Positions 14,861-21,833 of a stretch of 64,000 nt of DNA are shown in pieces; within the stretch, counting starts at the first letter, position 1, and each line of letters opens with the position of its first letter. Source of the stretch: Qipengyuania proteolytica. Its GTDB lineage: Bacteria > Pseudomonadota > Alphaproteobacteria > Sphingomonadales > Sphingomonadaceae. The stretch spans positions 806,001 to 870,000 of the forward strand of contig NZ_JAIGNN010000002.1 of the NCBI RefSeq assembly GCF_019711565.1, read 5' to 3'. The position numbers and the translations under genes were made by a program. The notes under the pieces were generated by a model. The model did no database searches and was not told the origin of the DNA. It worked only from the letters and a program-made list of their open reading frames with translations.

Positions 14861-15478
14861 TCACGCCGCCCGCCTGACAGGCACCACCGGCCCCGTTTCC
14901 TTGACCCGCGGCAGATTGCCGATGCTCAGCAGCTTGCGCAGCCGCTCGCCCGCGCCGCGATCGCAGCGCAGCAGCACATGCTCGCCAAGGCCGCGCAGGC
15001 AGCGCAGCCCCTCGTCCCAATCGAGGATTACGATCCCGACGCCGCCCGCCCGCAGCCACGCCAGCGGCGTCGCGAACAGGCGCAGCTCGTGCGCGCGGCC
15101 GGTCTCGCAGGCCAGCCAGGCGTCGTAGCCCAGGCACCATCCCTGTCCCCAGCGCAGCGCCCACTGGTCCGGATCGTGCGTCGCCAGCGCGACGAGGTCC
15201 ACCAGCACGCCCTGCTCGCGCACCCCCAACAGCAACCGCGGATCAGGCCCCTCGGGCTCGAACCGCGCGCCATCGGCAGACAGCGCCACGCGCCCCGCCC
15301 CGATATCCCCCGCGCCGCACAGCTGCCCCAGCAGCCCCGCCGGAACGCCGAGCTCGAGAACCCGCGCCAGCGCCGCCGGCGAAAGCCGCGCCGCCTCCAG
15401 CTCCGCGCGCAGCGAGCATGCGACGAACCAGTCGTCCCGATCCCCCGCCATCGCGGCCTCGAGATAGGCCAGATTCAT
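14861..15478 (-). CDS. Phage protein of unknown function, replication operon
   Basis: A 205-residue protein starting MNLAYLEAAMAGDRDDWFVA. It is rich in Leu, Ala and Arg and contains GVGIVILDWDEGLRCLRGLG, which could be a strand-turn-helix unit, but I recognise no domain. Its ATG overlaps the stop of the upstream gene (ATGA at 15475-15478), so it is translated with the replication operon that begins near 19915. Function unknown. Confidence 0.7.
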   Translation of the reverse strand: MNLAYLEAAMAGDRDDWFVACSLRAELEAARLSPAALARVLELGVPAGLLGQLCGAGDIGAGRVALSADGARFEPEGPDPRLLLGVREQGVLVDLVALATHDPDQWALRWGQGWCLGYDAWLACETGRAHELRLFATPLAWLRAGGVGIVILDWDEGLRCLRGLGEHVLLRCDRGAGERLRKLLSIGNLPRVKETGPVVPVRRAA

Positions 15479-15741
15479 TTGCTTTCGCCCTCAAACGCCG
15501 GGCGCTCGGCATCCGCCGAGCTTGGCTTCGCGGAACTATCCGCGGCGGCCGGTCGGCCTTGCCTCGCTTCGCGTCGGGACAATGCCATCTTGCTATCGGG
15601 ATGCCGCGCGCAATAGGCGCTGCGCATCGCATCGAGCATGATGCCGAAACCGCGCTCGGACACTTCCTGATCCGACATCCCGGCAACCGAAGCCAGCGCC
15701 ACTCGGCGCAACCAAGGCTTGGCATTGTAGCTCACCGGCAC
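15475..15741 (-). CDS. Small phage protein whose C-terminus is encoded by a repeat element
   Basis: An 88-residue protein. Residues 1-60 look like a genuine small helical protein (ERGFGIMLDAMRSAYCARHP). The last 15 or so residues (ADAERPAFEGESK) are encoded by a stem-loop repeat shared with 19027-19075, read antisense here. The gene overlaps the DnaA-like gene upstream by 10 bases and the next gene by ATGA. Function unknown; the tail was probably added when the repeat inserted. Confidence 0.65.
   Translation of the reverse strand: MPVSYNAKPWLRRVALASVAGMSDQEVSERGFGIMLDAMRSAYCARHPDSKMALSRREARQGRPAAADSSAKPSSADAERPAFEGESK
15486..15533 (+). repeat. Palindromic repeat element, copy 1
   Basis: This roughly 48-base unit is nearly identical to the reverse complement of 19027-19075. 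Its core is the stem-loop GCTCGGC-ATCC-GCCGAGC; the other copy has GCGGGGC-ATCC-GCCCCGC. The two differences on one arm are matched by compensating differences on the other, so the stem is conserved. The flanks (the CTCAAACGCCGGGC side and the TTGGCTTC side) are identical. It resembles REP/RPE-type mobile palindromes that insert in genes and stay in frame. Confidence 0.7.
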
Positions 15742-16316
15742 ACCATCCCTTCGCGCGCCAGCGCTTCTGCCAGCGCCGCACTGCCTTGCCGCAAGCCGAT
15801 GTCCTGCCGCTCGGTCTCGATCATCCCTTCGGCCCCGCGCGTGGAGAAGTCGTTCTTCGGCAGCACGGTGCGCATCGGCTCGGCCACACGTCGCTCGAAC
15901 AAATGCCCGCTGTCCTTCCCGCGCGTGCGGATCCGCGCGGTCACCGCTTCCATGCGCGCGCGCACCTCGTCATTGACCTCGAGGCCCCCGCCAGACACGC
16001 CGAATCCTACGACCATCTGGTCGAGCAGCTCCGCGAACTTGGCATCGCGCCCACGCCGCGCCTCGGTATTGCGCACGCCATGGATCACCGTCGAATGGTC
16101 GCGCCCGCCGAACAGGCGCCCGATCATGGGATAGCTCATGTGCGGGAAGCACTGCCTGATCACCCACATCGCAGCGTGCCGGACCTGCGGCAATGGCCGC
16201 CGCCGCCCCCGCCCGACAACAGCGGCAGGCTCCACCATGAAGATCTCCGCCACCGCATCGCGCACCCGCCGCTGCGCGGTCGTCGGCGTCCAGTCCTCGA
16301 GCTTGTCCCCGGGCAT
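15732..16316 (-). CDS. Stand-alone DnaA domain IV-like DNA-binding protein
   Basis: The 194-residue protein contains the DnaA C-terminal (domain IV) DnaA-box-binding signature: LPQVRHAAMWVIRQCFPHMS and then IGRLFGGRDHSTVIHGVRN, at about residues 40-85. There is no AAA+ ATPase domain. The C-terminal 100 residues are unrelated to DnaA. A phage protein with only this domain could bind host DnaA boxes or a phage origin, to recruit or block initiation. It is coupled (ATGA) to the methyltransferase gene upstream. Confidence 0.85.
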   Translation of the reverse strand: MPGDKLEDWTPTTAQRRVRDAVAEIFMVEPAAVVGRGRRRPLPQVRHAAMWVIRQCFPHMSYPMIGRLFGGRDHSTVIHGVRNTEARRGRDAKFAELLDQMVVGFGVSGGGLEVNDEVRARMEAVTARIRTRGKDSGHLFERRVAEPMRTVLPKNDFSTRGAEGMIETERQDIGLRQGSAALAEALAREGMVCR

Positions 16317-17053
16317 CAGAGTCCCTTTCTTTCGACGACCAAGGACCGTCGTGAACCGGCAGGCGTTTGCGCTGCTCTGCCACTTTCAATCAGGCCGATG
16401 GCGTCCGCCGTGTGGTCTTGGCAGTCGTCGCCCGAGGGATAGTCGCCTGCCCGCTCGAGCTGCTTCCGGCAGGGGGCGATCCATTCAAAGGTCGTGTCGC
16501 AATCATCCCGGTCCCCCAACCACACCAGCCAGGCATAGGCAGTGGCGGTCGACCCTTCGGGGGCAAGGCAGCCCTTGTGGATCACGACGCGCTCGGTGAA
16601 CTGCAGAATGTGGGAGGGCGGGTTCTTCGAGAACAGCCGCTGGAACCGCCCGACGGATTCGAGAAACGCCGACCGCACCAGCATCGCGAAGCCGAATTCG
16701 CTGCTCTTCGCAGCTGCATCGATGAACTGCTCGGCCAACCGGAACGGCGGATTCGTGATCGTGTAGTGAACCCGCTCCTGCGGCCCGAAGAGATAGTCCC
16801 GCACCGGAAAGCCCGCGCCGTAATCGTGGACGTCGGACGCCTCGACGCTGGCGAAGTACTCGCGCAGCGGCGCGACCATGTGCCCGCGATTGGCCGCGGG
16901 TTCGCGGCAGGTGAATTGCTCGAGGTCCTCGCCGCGTGCCTTCAGCCATTCGCACAAGGCGCGGGTGGCCCACGGCGGCGTAGGGAAATCGTCCAGAGAA
17001 TCGTGCGGCTCGGCACGGCGCTGCATGACGGCGGTCGAACGGTTCTGCGCCAT
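16316..17053 (-). CDS. Phage SAM-dependent DNA methyltransferase (NPPF type)
   Basis: A 245-residue protein with the catalytic motif NPPF in ITNPPFRLAEQFIDAA, a SAM-binding region at CREPAANRGHMVAPLREYF, and the opening DDFPTPPWATRALCEW, common to a group of prophage N6-adenine or N4-cytosine methyltransferases. It could protect phage DNA from restriction or mark replication sites; no partner restriction enzyme is seen. The ATG at 17051-17053 overlaps the ParB-like gene stop, so it belongs to the same coupled operon. Confidence 0.82.
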   Translation of the reverse strand: MAQNRSTAVMQRRAEPHDSLDDFPTPPWATRALCEWLKARGEDLEQFTCREPAANRGHMVAPLREYFASVEASDVHDYGAGFPVRDYLFGPQERVHYTITNPPFRLAEQFIDAAAKSSEFGFAMLVRSAFLESVGRFQRLFSKNPPSHILQFTERVVIHKGCLAPEGSTATAYAWLVWLGDRDDCDTTFEWIAPCRKQLERAGDYPSGDDCQDHTADAIGLIESGRAAQTPAGSRRSLVVERKGL

Positions 17054-18114
17054 CACGCCGCACTCCTCGTCCGCAGCGAACACCAGCGGCTCTTGCAGCC
17101 TTCCGCCTCGGCCAGCGTCACGCGCATCTCGCACTGGTCGCACCAGGCCTTGCCATCGCCACCTGCTGCCACGGGCCGGTCGGTCACGAAGTTCAAGGCC
17201 CCGCGCGGGTCTGCCGCGCGCCCCTCGATCGGCCCGGGTGAAGGTGTCTGCGCCACCAGCACGCGCTCGGCATTCAGGCCCGCCACACGCACCAGTGACG
17301 GCGTGCCGGTTGTCGCTTCCCAGGCGCGGGCCAGCGCCAGCGCGCTCGCCGCGCCATATTTCAGGTTCGGATTGTCGATCTTCGCCGCCATGATGATGCT
17401 GCGCCACGACACCTGGCTGCGCTCGCCAAGCAATTGGGCCATGACGCCCAGCTCGGCCCCTTCCCCCTGCGCCGCCCGCAGGGCCACGATGCCGGGGAAG
17501 ATCGTGCCGGCATACCGTAGCTTCTCGCCCTTGAACGCGCGCGCCAGCACCCGCAGCGCGTCGCGCGTGGCGGCTTCGCCATGCTTGCGCCAGGCGCTCT
17601 CGATCCCGCCGATGTTGGACACCATGCCCGGCTTCCAGCTGATGTAGTTCTGGTGCGGCGCGACCGACAATCCGGCATCCTCGAGCGCGCGCAAGATCGC
17701 GCAGGCCTCGGGATCCTCGCTCGCCACGGCGGCCTTGAACACGTCCAGCTTGCTAAGCGGGCGACGCTGCTGGTTGAGGTGGACGAAGCTCGCCGCCTCG
17801 TCTGCCGCACTCGCATATTCCACCACCACGCAGGGCAGCTGCATGATGTCGCGCCGCAGCTTCGCCGCCTCGAGCCGGTGCTGCCCGTCGATGACGAACA
17901 GCTGGCCATCGCGCCGCGAAACCACCAGCGGGAGGCACAGGTCCCAGTTCCAATGCTGGGCGATCTTGCGGATCAACGCCTGGCTGGCCTCGCCCGCGAT
18001 ATCGCGCTGGTAACTGGCATCGATCGCGAGCTCGGCCGGGGCCATGAACTGCAGCACCGGCATCCGCCCCAGCGGCGGATTGCACTTCAGGCGAGAGGTT
18101 GCCGCCCGCGCCAT
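17053..18114 (-). CDS. ParB/Srx-like nuclease-domain protein
   Basis: A 353-residue protein whose N-terminal third has the ParB-like fold with VIDGQHRLEAAKLRRDIMQL, preceded by a strand ending LPLVVSRRDGQLF. The C-terminus carries four cysteines (CDQCEMRV and CKSRWC) that may bind zinc. Proteins like this in prophages are assigned to DNA metabolism or replication; activity is not proven. The start was set at ATG 18112-18114, overlapping the upstream stop. Confidence 0.82.
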   Translation of the reverse strand: MARAATSRLKCNPPLGRMPVLQFMAPAELAIDASYQRDIAGEASQALIRKIAQHWNWDLCLPLVVSRRDGQLFVIDGQHRLEAAKLRRDIMQLPCVVVEYASAADEAASFVHLNQQRRPLSKLDVFKAAVASEDPEACAILRALEDAGLSVAPHQNYISWKPGMVSNIGGIESAWRKHGEAATRDALRVLARAFKGEKLRYAGTIFPGIVALRAAQGEGAELGVMAQLLGERSQVSWRSIIMAAKIDNPNLKYGAASALALARAWEATTGTPSLVRVAGLNAERVLVAQTPSPGPIEGRAADPRGALNFVTDRPVAAGGDGKAWCDQCEMRVTLAEAEGCKSRWCSLRTRSAA

Positions 18115-18377
18115 CAGGGGTTCTCCTCCGCCATCGTGCGGTGGCCGGTGAAGGGATAATCCTCGCTGCACGCGACCGCCCGCGTGGCGGCCACTTCGGC
18201 CTCGCCCTCGTGCAGCCCGCCGCCGACCTCGTCGATCAGGATGTCGAGCTGCCGCGTCAGCACCTTCGCATCGTCCGCGAACTCGGGCGACTTCGCGGCC
18301 ACCAGCACGCAATTCGCCCGTCGCCGCTTCATGTAGGCGAGCAGGTCGGCCCGCTCCTCTTCGGCTGAGCGGTTCAT
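18114..18377 (-). CDS. Small phage protein, unknown
   Basis: An 87-residue acidic/basic helical protein starting MNRSAEEERADLLAYMKRRR, with EFADDAKVLTRQLDILIDEV in the middle. No motif is recognised. Both ends have ATGA overlaps with its neighbours (18374-18377 and 18112-18116), which is the best evidence that it is a real gene of the coupled operon. Confidence 0.72.
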   Translation of the reverse strand: MNRSAEEERADLLAYMKRRRANCVLVAAKSPEFADDAKVLTRQLDILIDEVGGGLHEGEAEVAATRAVACSEDYPFTGHRTMAEENP

Positions 18378-18949
18378 TCGGATGCCCCTTTGGTGCTCTT
18401 CCCCTGCCCCTGTCCGGGGGCGAGGATGGTGACCACGCGCGGGGCGTTGCGCCCGTTGCCCGACACCGCGATCTTCTTCTCGGCCTTCAGCCGGTCGAAC
18501 AAATACTGCGCCCGCCGCCGCCCGCGCCCGCCGCCGGGCAGGCCCAGCTCGCGCGCGGCTTTGGTCAGGCTCGGGCACACAGCACCCCGCACCGCGCAGC
18601 GCCGCAGGATCTTGAGCAGGGCCCGCATCTGGGTGCGCGTTTCGGTCAGCGAGGCATTCCGCTCCGCCATCGTGCACACTGCATCCCCGACCTTCCGCGC
18701 CAGGTAATCGAAACAATGCGCCCGCGCGCTGCGCCGCTGGCTCAGCTCCACCTTCCCCTCGCCCTGCCACTTTAGCGCCAGCGCCTTGGCCGGATGCTCG
18801 GCCAGCGCTGGCCCGGTAGCATAAACGATCGCATGCCCCGCCTCGGCCCCCGCCAGCCAGGCGCGCATCTGCGCCGGTTCGGCATAGGTCGTCAGCGGCC
18901 CGATGCTGAAGCCGGGCGCGGCGTCGGTCGTGAGCGCAGCGGCATTCAT
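18374..18949 (-). CDS. Phage protein with helix-turn-helix-like C-terminus
   Basis: From ATG 18947-18949 the protein is 191 residues. The middle contains the helical stretch ETRTQMRALLKILRRCAVRG, then CPSLTKAARELGLPGGGRGRRRAQYLFDRLKAEKKI, which reads as a winged-helix DNA-binding unit. The N-terminal part (MRAWLAGAEAGHAIVYATGPA) is unrecognised. It could be an operon-encoded replication or regulatory protein. The start overlaps the small ORF at 18946-19092 (ATGA), so I prefer it over the longer frame that runs upstream. Confidence 0.72.
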   Translation of the reverse strand: MNAAALTTDAAPGFSIGPLTTYAEPAQMRAWLAGAEAGHAIVYATGPALAEHPAKALALKWQGEGKVELSQRRSARAHCFDYLARKVGDAVCTMAERNASLTETRTQMRALLKILRRCAVRGAVCPSLTKAARELGLPGGGRGRRRAQYLFDRLKAEKKIAVSGNGRNAPRVVTILAPGQGQGKSTKGASE

Positions 18950-19092
18950 GCGCGCCACCAGCAATAATCGCCAACCCCCGGCGAACGACCAGTTCGCCGC
19001 AAGCGCGACCGCGCGCCCGAGCCTTTGCGAGGAAGCCAAGCGGGGCGGATGCCCCGCGCCCGGCGTTTGAGGGCGTCAACGAGGACTCCCAT
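18946..19092 (-). CDS. Tiny coupled ORF derived largely from a repeat element
   Basis: A 48-residue Arg-rich frame (MGVLVDALKRRARGIRPAW...) with ATGA overlaps at both ends: its ATG overlaps the stop of the gene at 19092-19574, and its TGA overlaps the ATG of the gene ending at 18949. About a third of it is the palindromic repeat 19027-19075. The perfect coupling suggests the frame is translated, perhaps simply to keep ribosomes moving along the operon. No function can be assigned. Confidence 0.5.
   Translation of the reverse strand: MGVLVDALKRRARGIRPAWLPRKGSGARSRLRRTGRSPGVGDYCWWRA
19027..19075 (-). repeat. Palindromic repeat element, copy 2
   Basis: Reverse complement of the unit at 15486-15533, with the stem GCGGGGC-ATCC-GCCCCGC. 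Against copy 1, two bases on each arm have changed together so that pairing is kept, while the loop ATCC and flanks are unchanged. It lies in frame within the tiny ORF 18946-19092. See copy 1 for interpretation. Confidence 0.7.
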
Positions 19093-19574
19093 CAGTTCAC
19101 CGCCCGCACGTTCGGCGCGTCCTCGAAGCTCATCCGGTTGATCGTCCGCAAATTGACCAGCTTCTCGATCGCCTGCTCGATCTCTATGTCGAGCGCCTGC
19201 GCATCGGCGTGGTCGAACTTCCCGTCGGCGGCGCGGTCGCGATAGGTGGTGGGGATGTCGCCCACCTCGGCCATCGCGTCGATCAGCGCGCCGCTGCGTG
19301 CGTCCTCGCTCTCGACGCCCTCGGGCAGGCGGATGGTGACGAAGCCCAGCTCGGCGGCATAGCGGTGCAGCAGCGCCGGGCGCTTGCCCTCGATGATCGC
19401 CGCCTGGTCGAGCCGGAAGGCACAGTCCAGCGGCGGCATGTCGGGGACGGATCGGTTGCGCCAGTTCGCGGCGGTGGAGGCGCTGCGCTCGGCCGTGGCC
19501 CCCGCCCCTTCCTTGCCGCCCGCCTGCTCGACCGCGTCGATGCACGCCAGCTTCATGCGCGAGAACCAGCCCAT
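19092..19574 (-). CDS. Early phage protein, possibly regulatory
   Basis: The 160-residue product (ATG 19572-19574, coupled by ATGA to the Cro-like gene) contains LDCAFRLDQAAIIEGKRPAL and the acidic EQAIEKLVNLRTINRMSFED. It stands where lambdoid phages have cII or an early replication regulator, but I see no clear helix-turn-helix. Function unknown. A GTG three bases upstream is an alternative start. Confidence 0.7.
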   Translation of the reverse strand: MGWFSRMKLACIDAVEQAGGKEGAGATAERSASTAANWRNRSVPDMPPLDCAFRLDQAAIIEGKRPALLHRYAAELGFVTIRLPEGVESEDARSGALIDAMAEVGDIPTTYRDRAADGKFDHADAQALDIEIEQAIEKLVNLRTINRMSFEDAPNVRAVN

Positions 19575-19915
19575 CACGCTGCCTCGCTGCTGATCTGGGT
19601 GTCCTTTTGCCCGCCATCGACAGTGGGCGGCAGCACATCGGCGGCGCTAACACCACACACATGGGCCAGCGCCTTCGCCTCTTCCGCCACCGTCCCGTCC
19701 GGCCAGTTCGCCGGATCGGCGAGGAAGCGCGCGAACTTCTCGAGCGTGTCAGTACTCGGCCCGCGGCGCATCGTAGGCAGGGTGTCAAAGAACTTGCCGT
19801 CGTAGCCGATGGCTTTCGACAGGCGCGAAAGCGGCACCTCCTTGCCCTCTGCGGCCGCGTGCGCGGTGCACCAGATTTGGGCGGCTTCAGCCAGTCTGGT
19901 CTTGAGATCGATCAC
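19574..19915 (-). CDS. Cro-like early regulator
   Basis: The frame is open from 19972, but upstream codons cover the operator. GTG 19913-19915 has GGAG six bases before it and gives 113 residues. The segment VPLSRLSKAIGYDGKFFDTL followed by GPSTDTLEKFARFL reads as an XRE-type helix-turn-helix plus following helix. It is the first gene leftward from the CI operator region, the position of Cro, and heads the coupled replication operon. Confidence 0.72.
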   Translation of the reverse strand: MIDLKTRLAEAAQIWCTAHAAAEGKEVPLSRLSKAIGYDGKFFDTLPTMRRGPSTDTLEKFARFLADPANWPDGTVAEEAKALAHVCGVSAADVLPPTVDGGQKDTQISSEAA

Positions 19916-19943
19916 TGGAGGCTCCGATGTTGCTCGGCGCCGA

Positions 19944-20022
19944 TATAGGGGGAAATAGCCCCCTATCGTCAAGGGGAAATATTCCCGCTGGTGGATTTTT
20001 CTCCGCAGGGGATAATTCCCCC
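19944..20022. promoter_or_regulatory. CI/Cro operator-promoter region with three GGGGA/TCCCC sites
   Basis: Three palindromes: ATAGGGGG/CCCCCTAT arms at 19945-19966 (six-base centre), GGGGAAATATTCCC at 19973-19986, and GGGGATAATTCCCC at 20008-20021. For the leftward promoter, TTGACG (minus strand, 19967-19972) and CTATAT (19943-19948) enclose the first site, so a bound repressor would block it. For the rightward repressor gene, GATAAT at 20011-20016 lies only 7 bases before the ATG, suggesting a leaderless message as with lambda cI from PRM. Confidence 0.75.
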
Positions 20023-20760
20023 ATGCCGAAACCCGCAGAAATCCTCATCGAAAGGATCGATGAGCGCCTGTCCGATTTGGGGAAGACCCGATACTGGCTT
20101 TCGAAGGAAGTCACCGACGGCAGCGGCACGACGGTCATTCGCGACATCGATCGCAGGAAGTCGATGCCGGCCGCAGACAGGCTCGAACGTATCGCCGAGG
20201 CACTCGACACGACGACCGACTGGTTGCTCGGCAGCAGCACCAACCCTGCACCCGTCCGCAGCGAAGTCACTGTCTCCGACAAGCGCATCGACTGGCGCGG
20301 CCCGCCGATGGCCGAACCCGGCATCCCGCTCGTCGGCACCGGCGATTGCGCCACGATCGCGCTCGAGGATGCGACCGGCCGCATGGTCGAGATCGAGCGA
20401 TCGAGCTTCGACCCCGACTATCACCAGCGCATGCTCGCGCGCCCACCCGCCCTGCGCGGCGCGCGCGACCTCTACGCGATCTATTTCCACGGCGAGAGCA
20501 TGGAGCCGCGCTTCGAAGCGGGGGAGATCGGCATCGTCGATCCCCAGCGCCCCGTGCGCGCCGGCGATTACGTGCTGGTCCAGCTCAATGGCGGCGACAG
20601 CGACGAGGTGGTCAGCGTGCTGGTCAAGCGCCTGGTTCGCCAGAACGCGCAGGAGATCCTGCTCGAACAGTTCAACCCGCCGGTGACCTTCGCCGTGCCG
20701 AAAAGCCGCGTGTCACGCGTCCACCGGATCCTCCAGCAGACCGACCTGCTCTTCGGTTAG
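20023..20760 (+). CDS. CI-type phage repressor, XRE helix-turn-helix plus S24 peptidase
   Basis: From ATG 20023-20025 the product is 245 residues. Residues 5-65 form an XRE-like DNA-binding domain (ERIDERLSDLGKTRYWLSKE). The C-terminal LexA/S24 domain has the catalytic Ser 159 in FHGESMEPRF and Lys 202 in SVLVKRLV. Such repressors keep the prophage silent and self-cleave when RecA is activated by DNA damage. An upstream ATG at 19927 lies within the operators and is less likely. The stop overlaps the convergent exonuclease stop by four bases. Confidence 0.92.
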   Translation: MPKPAEILIERIDERLSDLGKTRYWLSKEVTDGSGTTVIRDIDRRKSMPAADRLERIAEALDTTTDWLLGSSTNPAPVRSEVTVSDKRIDWRGPPMAEPGIPLVGTGDCATIALEDATGRMVEIERSSFDPDYHQRMLARPPALRGARDLYAIYFHGESMEPRFEAGEIGIVDPQRPVRAGDYVLVQLNGGDSDEVVSVLVKRLVRQNAQEILLEQFNPPVTFAVPKSRVSRVHRILQQTDLLFG

Positions 20761-21377
20761 ACCTGCTTCGCCAGCGTGCTGCTCGCTGCAGAATAGACAA
20801 GCATCGCCCTCTCGCAATCCGGCAATGCGCGATGTTCGCTCCGAACCTGCACACCGGCCTGTTCGCAAAGCGCGCTCAGTCGATAGCTGTCCCGCCCCGG
20901 CCATGCTCTGCGTGCCAGCTTGAGAGCGCAAGTCACACGGTTCCGGAACGTCTCCTGCTCACATCTGGCACAGGCCGATTTGAGGAATGCGACGTCGAAA
21001 TCTGCATTGTAAGCGACGAGCGGCAGGTCTTCGACGAACTCCCGGAAAGCTGAGAGGGCCTCACCCAGCGGCAGTCCATCTGCATTCACCATCGCCCGAT
21101 TGATCCCGGTCAGCTCGGTTATCCGCGACGATATGCGGCCTTGCGGCACGACCAAGGTCGCGAAGGTCAGGTGCTCGCTTGCGTCACGCTCGACCTTGAT
21201 CGCCCCGATCTCGATGATTTCGTGCTTTTCTGGATCAAGCCCCGTCGTCTCGAGATCGAATACCACGAAGCGATCGGGGAGCATGGAGATATCTGCGCCC
21301 TTCGGCGCTGGCCCCTTGCCTTTCCGCAGCCACCACCACGCAAGACCGCCAACAGCGAGAACGAGCAGCAGCTCCAT
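20757..21377 (-). CDS. Membrane-anchored DEDDh 3'-5' exonuclease (DnaQ-like)
   Basis: A 206-residue protein with an N-terminal membrane helix (MELLLVLAVGGLAWWWLRKG) followed by an exonuclease domain: Exo I FVVFDLETTGLDPEKHEIIE, Exo II LVAYNADFDVAFL, and Exo III with SEHRALPDCERAMLV. The catalytic Asp/Glu/His set is present. It is similar to DNA polymerase III epsilon-type exonucleases but is anchored. It is expressed leftward from between the repressor and the integrase operon, so it is probably a lysogen-expressed cargo gene, perhaps acting on incoming DNA. That role is inferred. Confidence 0.87.
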   Translation of the reverse strand: MELLLVLAVGGLAWWWLRKGKGPAPKGADISMLPDRFVVFDLETTGLDPEKHEIIEIGAIKVERDASEHLTFATLVVPQGRISSRITELTGINRAMVNADGLPLGEALSAFREFVEDLPLVAYNADFDVAFLKSACARCEQETFRNRVTCALKLARRAWPGRDSYRLSALCEQAGVQVRSEHRALPDCERAMLVYSAASSTLAKQV

Positions 21378-21380
21378 CGC

Positions 21381-21704
21381 CTATTCGAGCCCGAACTGCG
21401 ACTTCTGGATCAGCTTGCCGTTCTGGAACATGGCATTGGCATTGCCCATCGGGCCGCTCTCGCCTTCCCACTGCACCATCACTGTCCGCGTGCCGGCCAT
21501 CTCGTTTTCGGAAATCACCTCGCCTGCCGACCCGACGATTCCAGTCACCTCTTCCTGCGACATGCCCGCCTGGATCGCATCGAATTCAGCCTTGCTGATA
21601 CCAGGATCGTTGCCGCCTGCGCCGGCGTCGGCGCTCGAACCCGCACCATCCGGGGCGCCGCAGGATGCGAGGGCCAGTGCCGGCAAGACAACGAAGAAGC
21701 GCAT
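21381..21704 (-). CDS. Small lipoprotein, BLIP/SmpA-like fold
   Basis: A 107-residue protein with a lipoprotein signal (MRFFVVLPALALASCGAP; Cys at position 15) and a domain ISKAEFDAIQAGMSQEEVTGIVG...TVMVQWEGESG, which fits the small BLIP/OmlA-like (DUF3862-type) fold. It is followed after three bases by the membrane exonuclease gene, so the two form one leftward unit. The ATG at 21702-21704 has GGGAGA ten bases upstream. Likely exported to the envelope; role unknown. Confidence 0.82.
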   Translation of the reverse strand: MRFFVVLPALALASCGAPDGAGSSADAGAGGNDPGISKAEFDAIQAGMSQEEVTGIVGSAGEVISENEMAGTRTVMVQWEGESGPMGNANAMFQNGKLIQKSQFGLE

Positions 21705-21766
21705 GAATTCTCTCCCAAAATGACCTGATCGACAGTGCCGTTCAGCGCCGCCCACCACAAGCTGCG

Positions 21767-21806
21767 ATATTTCCCCCTTGACTAAGGGGATATTTCCCCC
21801 TTATTT
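21767..21806 (+). promoter_or_regulatory. Repressor-type operator and promoter for the integrase operon
   Basis: TTGACT (21778-21783) and TTATTT (21801-21806) are spaced by 17 bases. The spacer and its edge carry AAGGGGATATTTCCCCCTT (21784-21802), with GGGGA-N4-TCCCC spacing identical to the site at 20008-20021. A further half-site, ATATTTCCCCC, is at 21767-21777 and repeats at 21790-21800. I infer that CI represses this promoter, which reads into the genes from 21834 to 25054. Confidence 0.72.
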
Positions 21807-21833
21807 CCCGATGCCATCGCAACGGAGATACCC

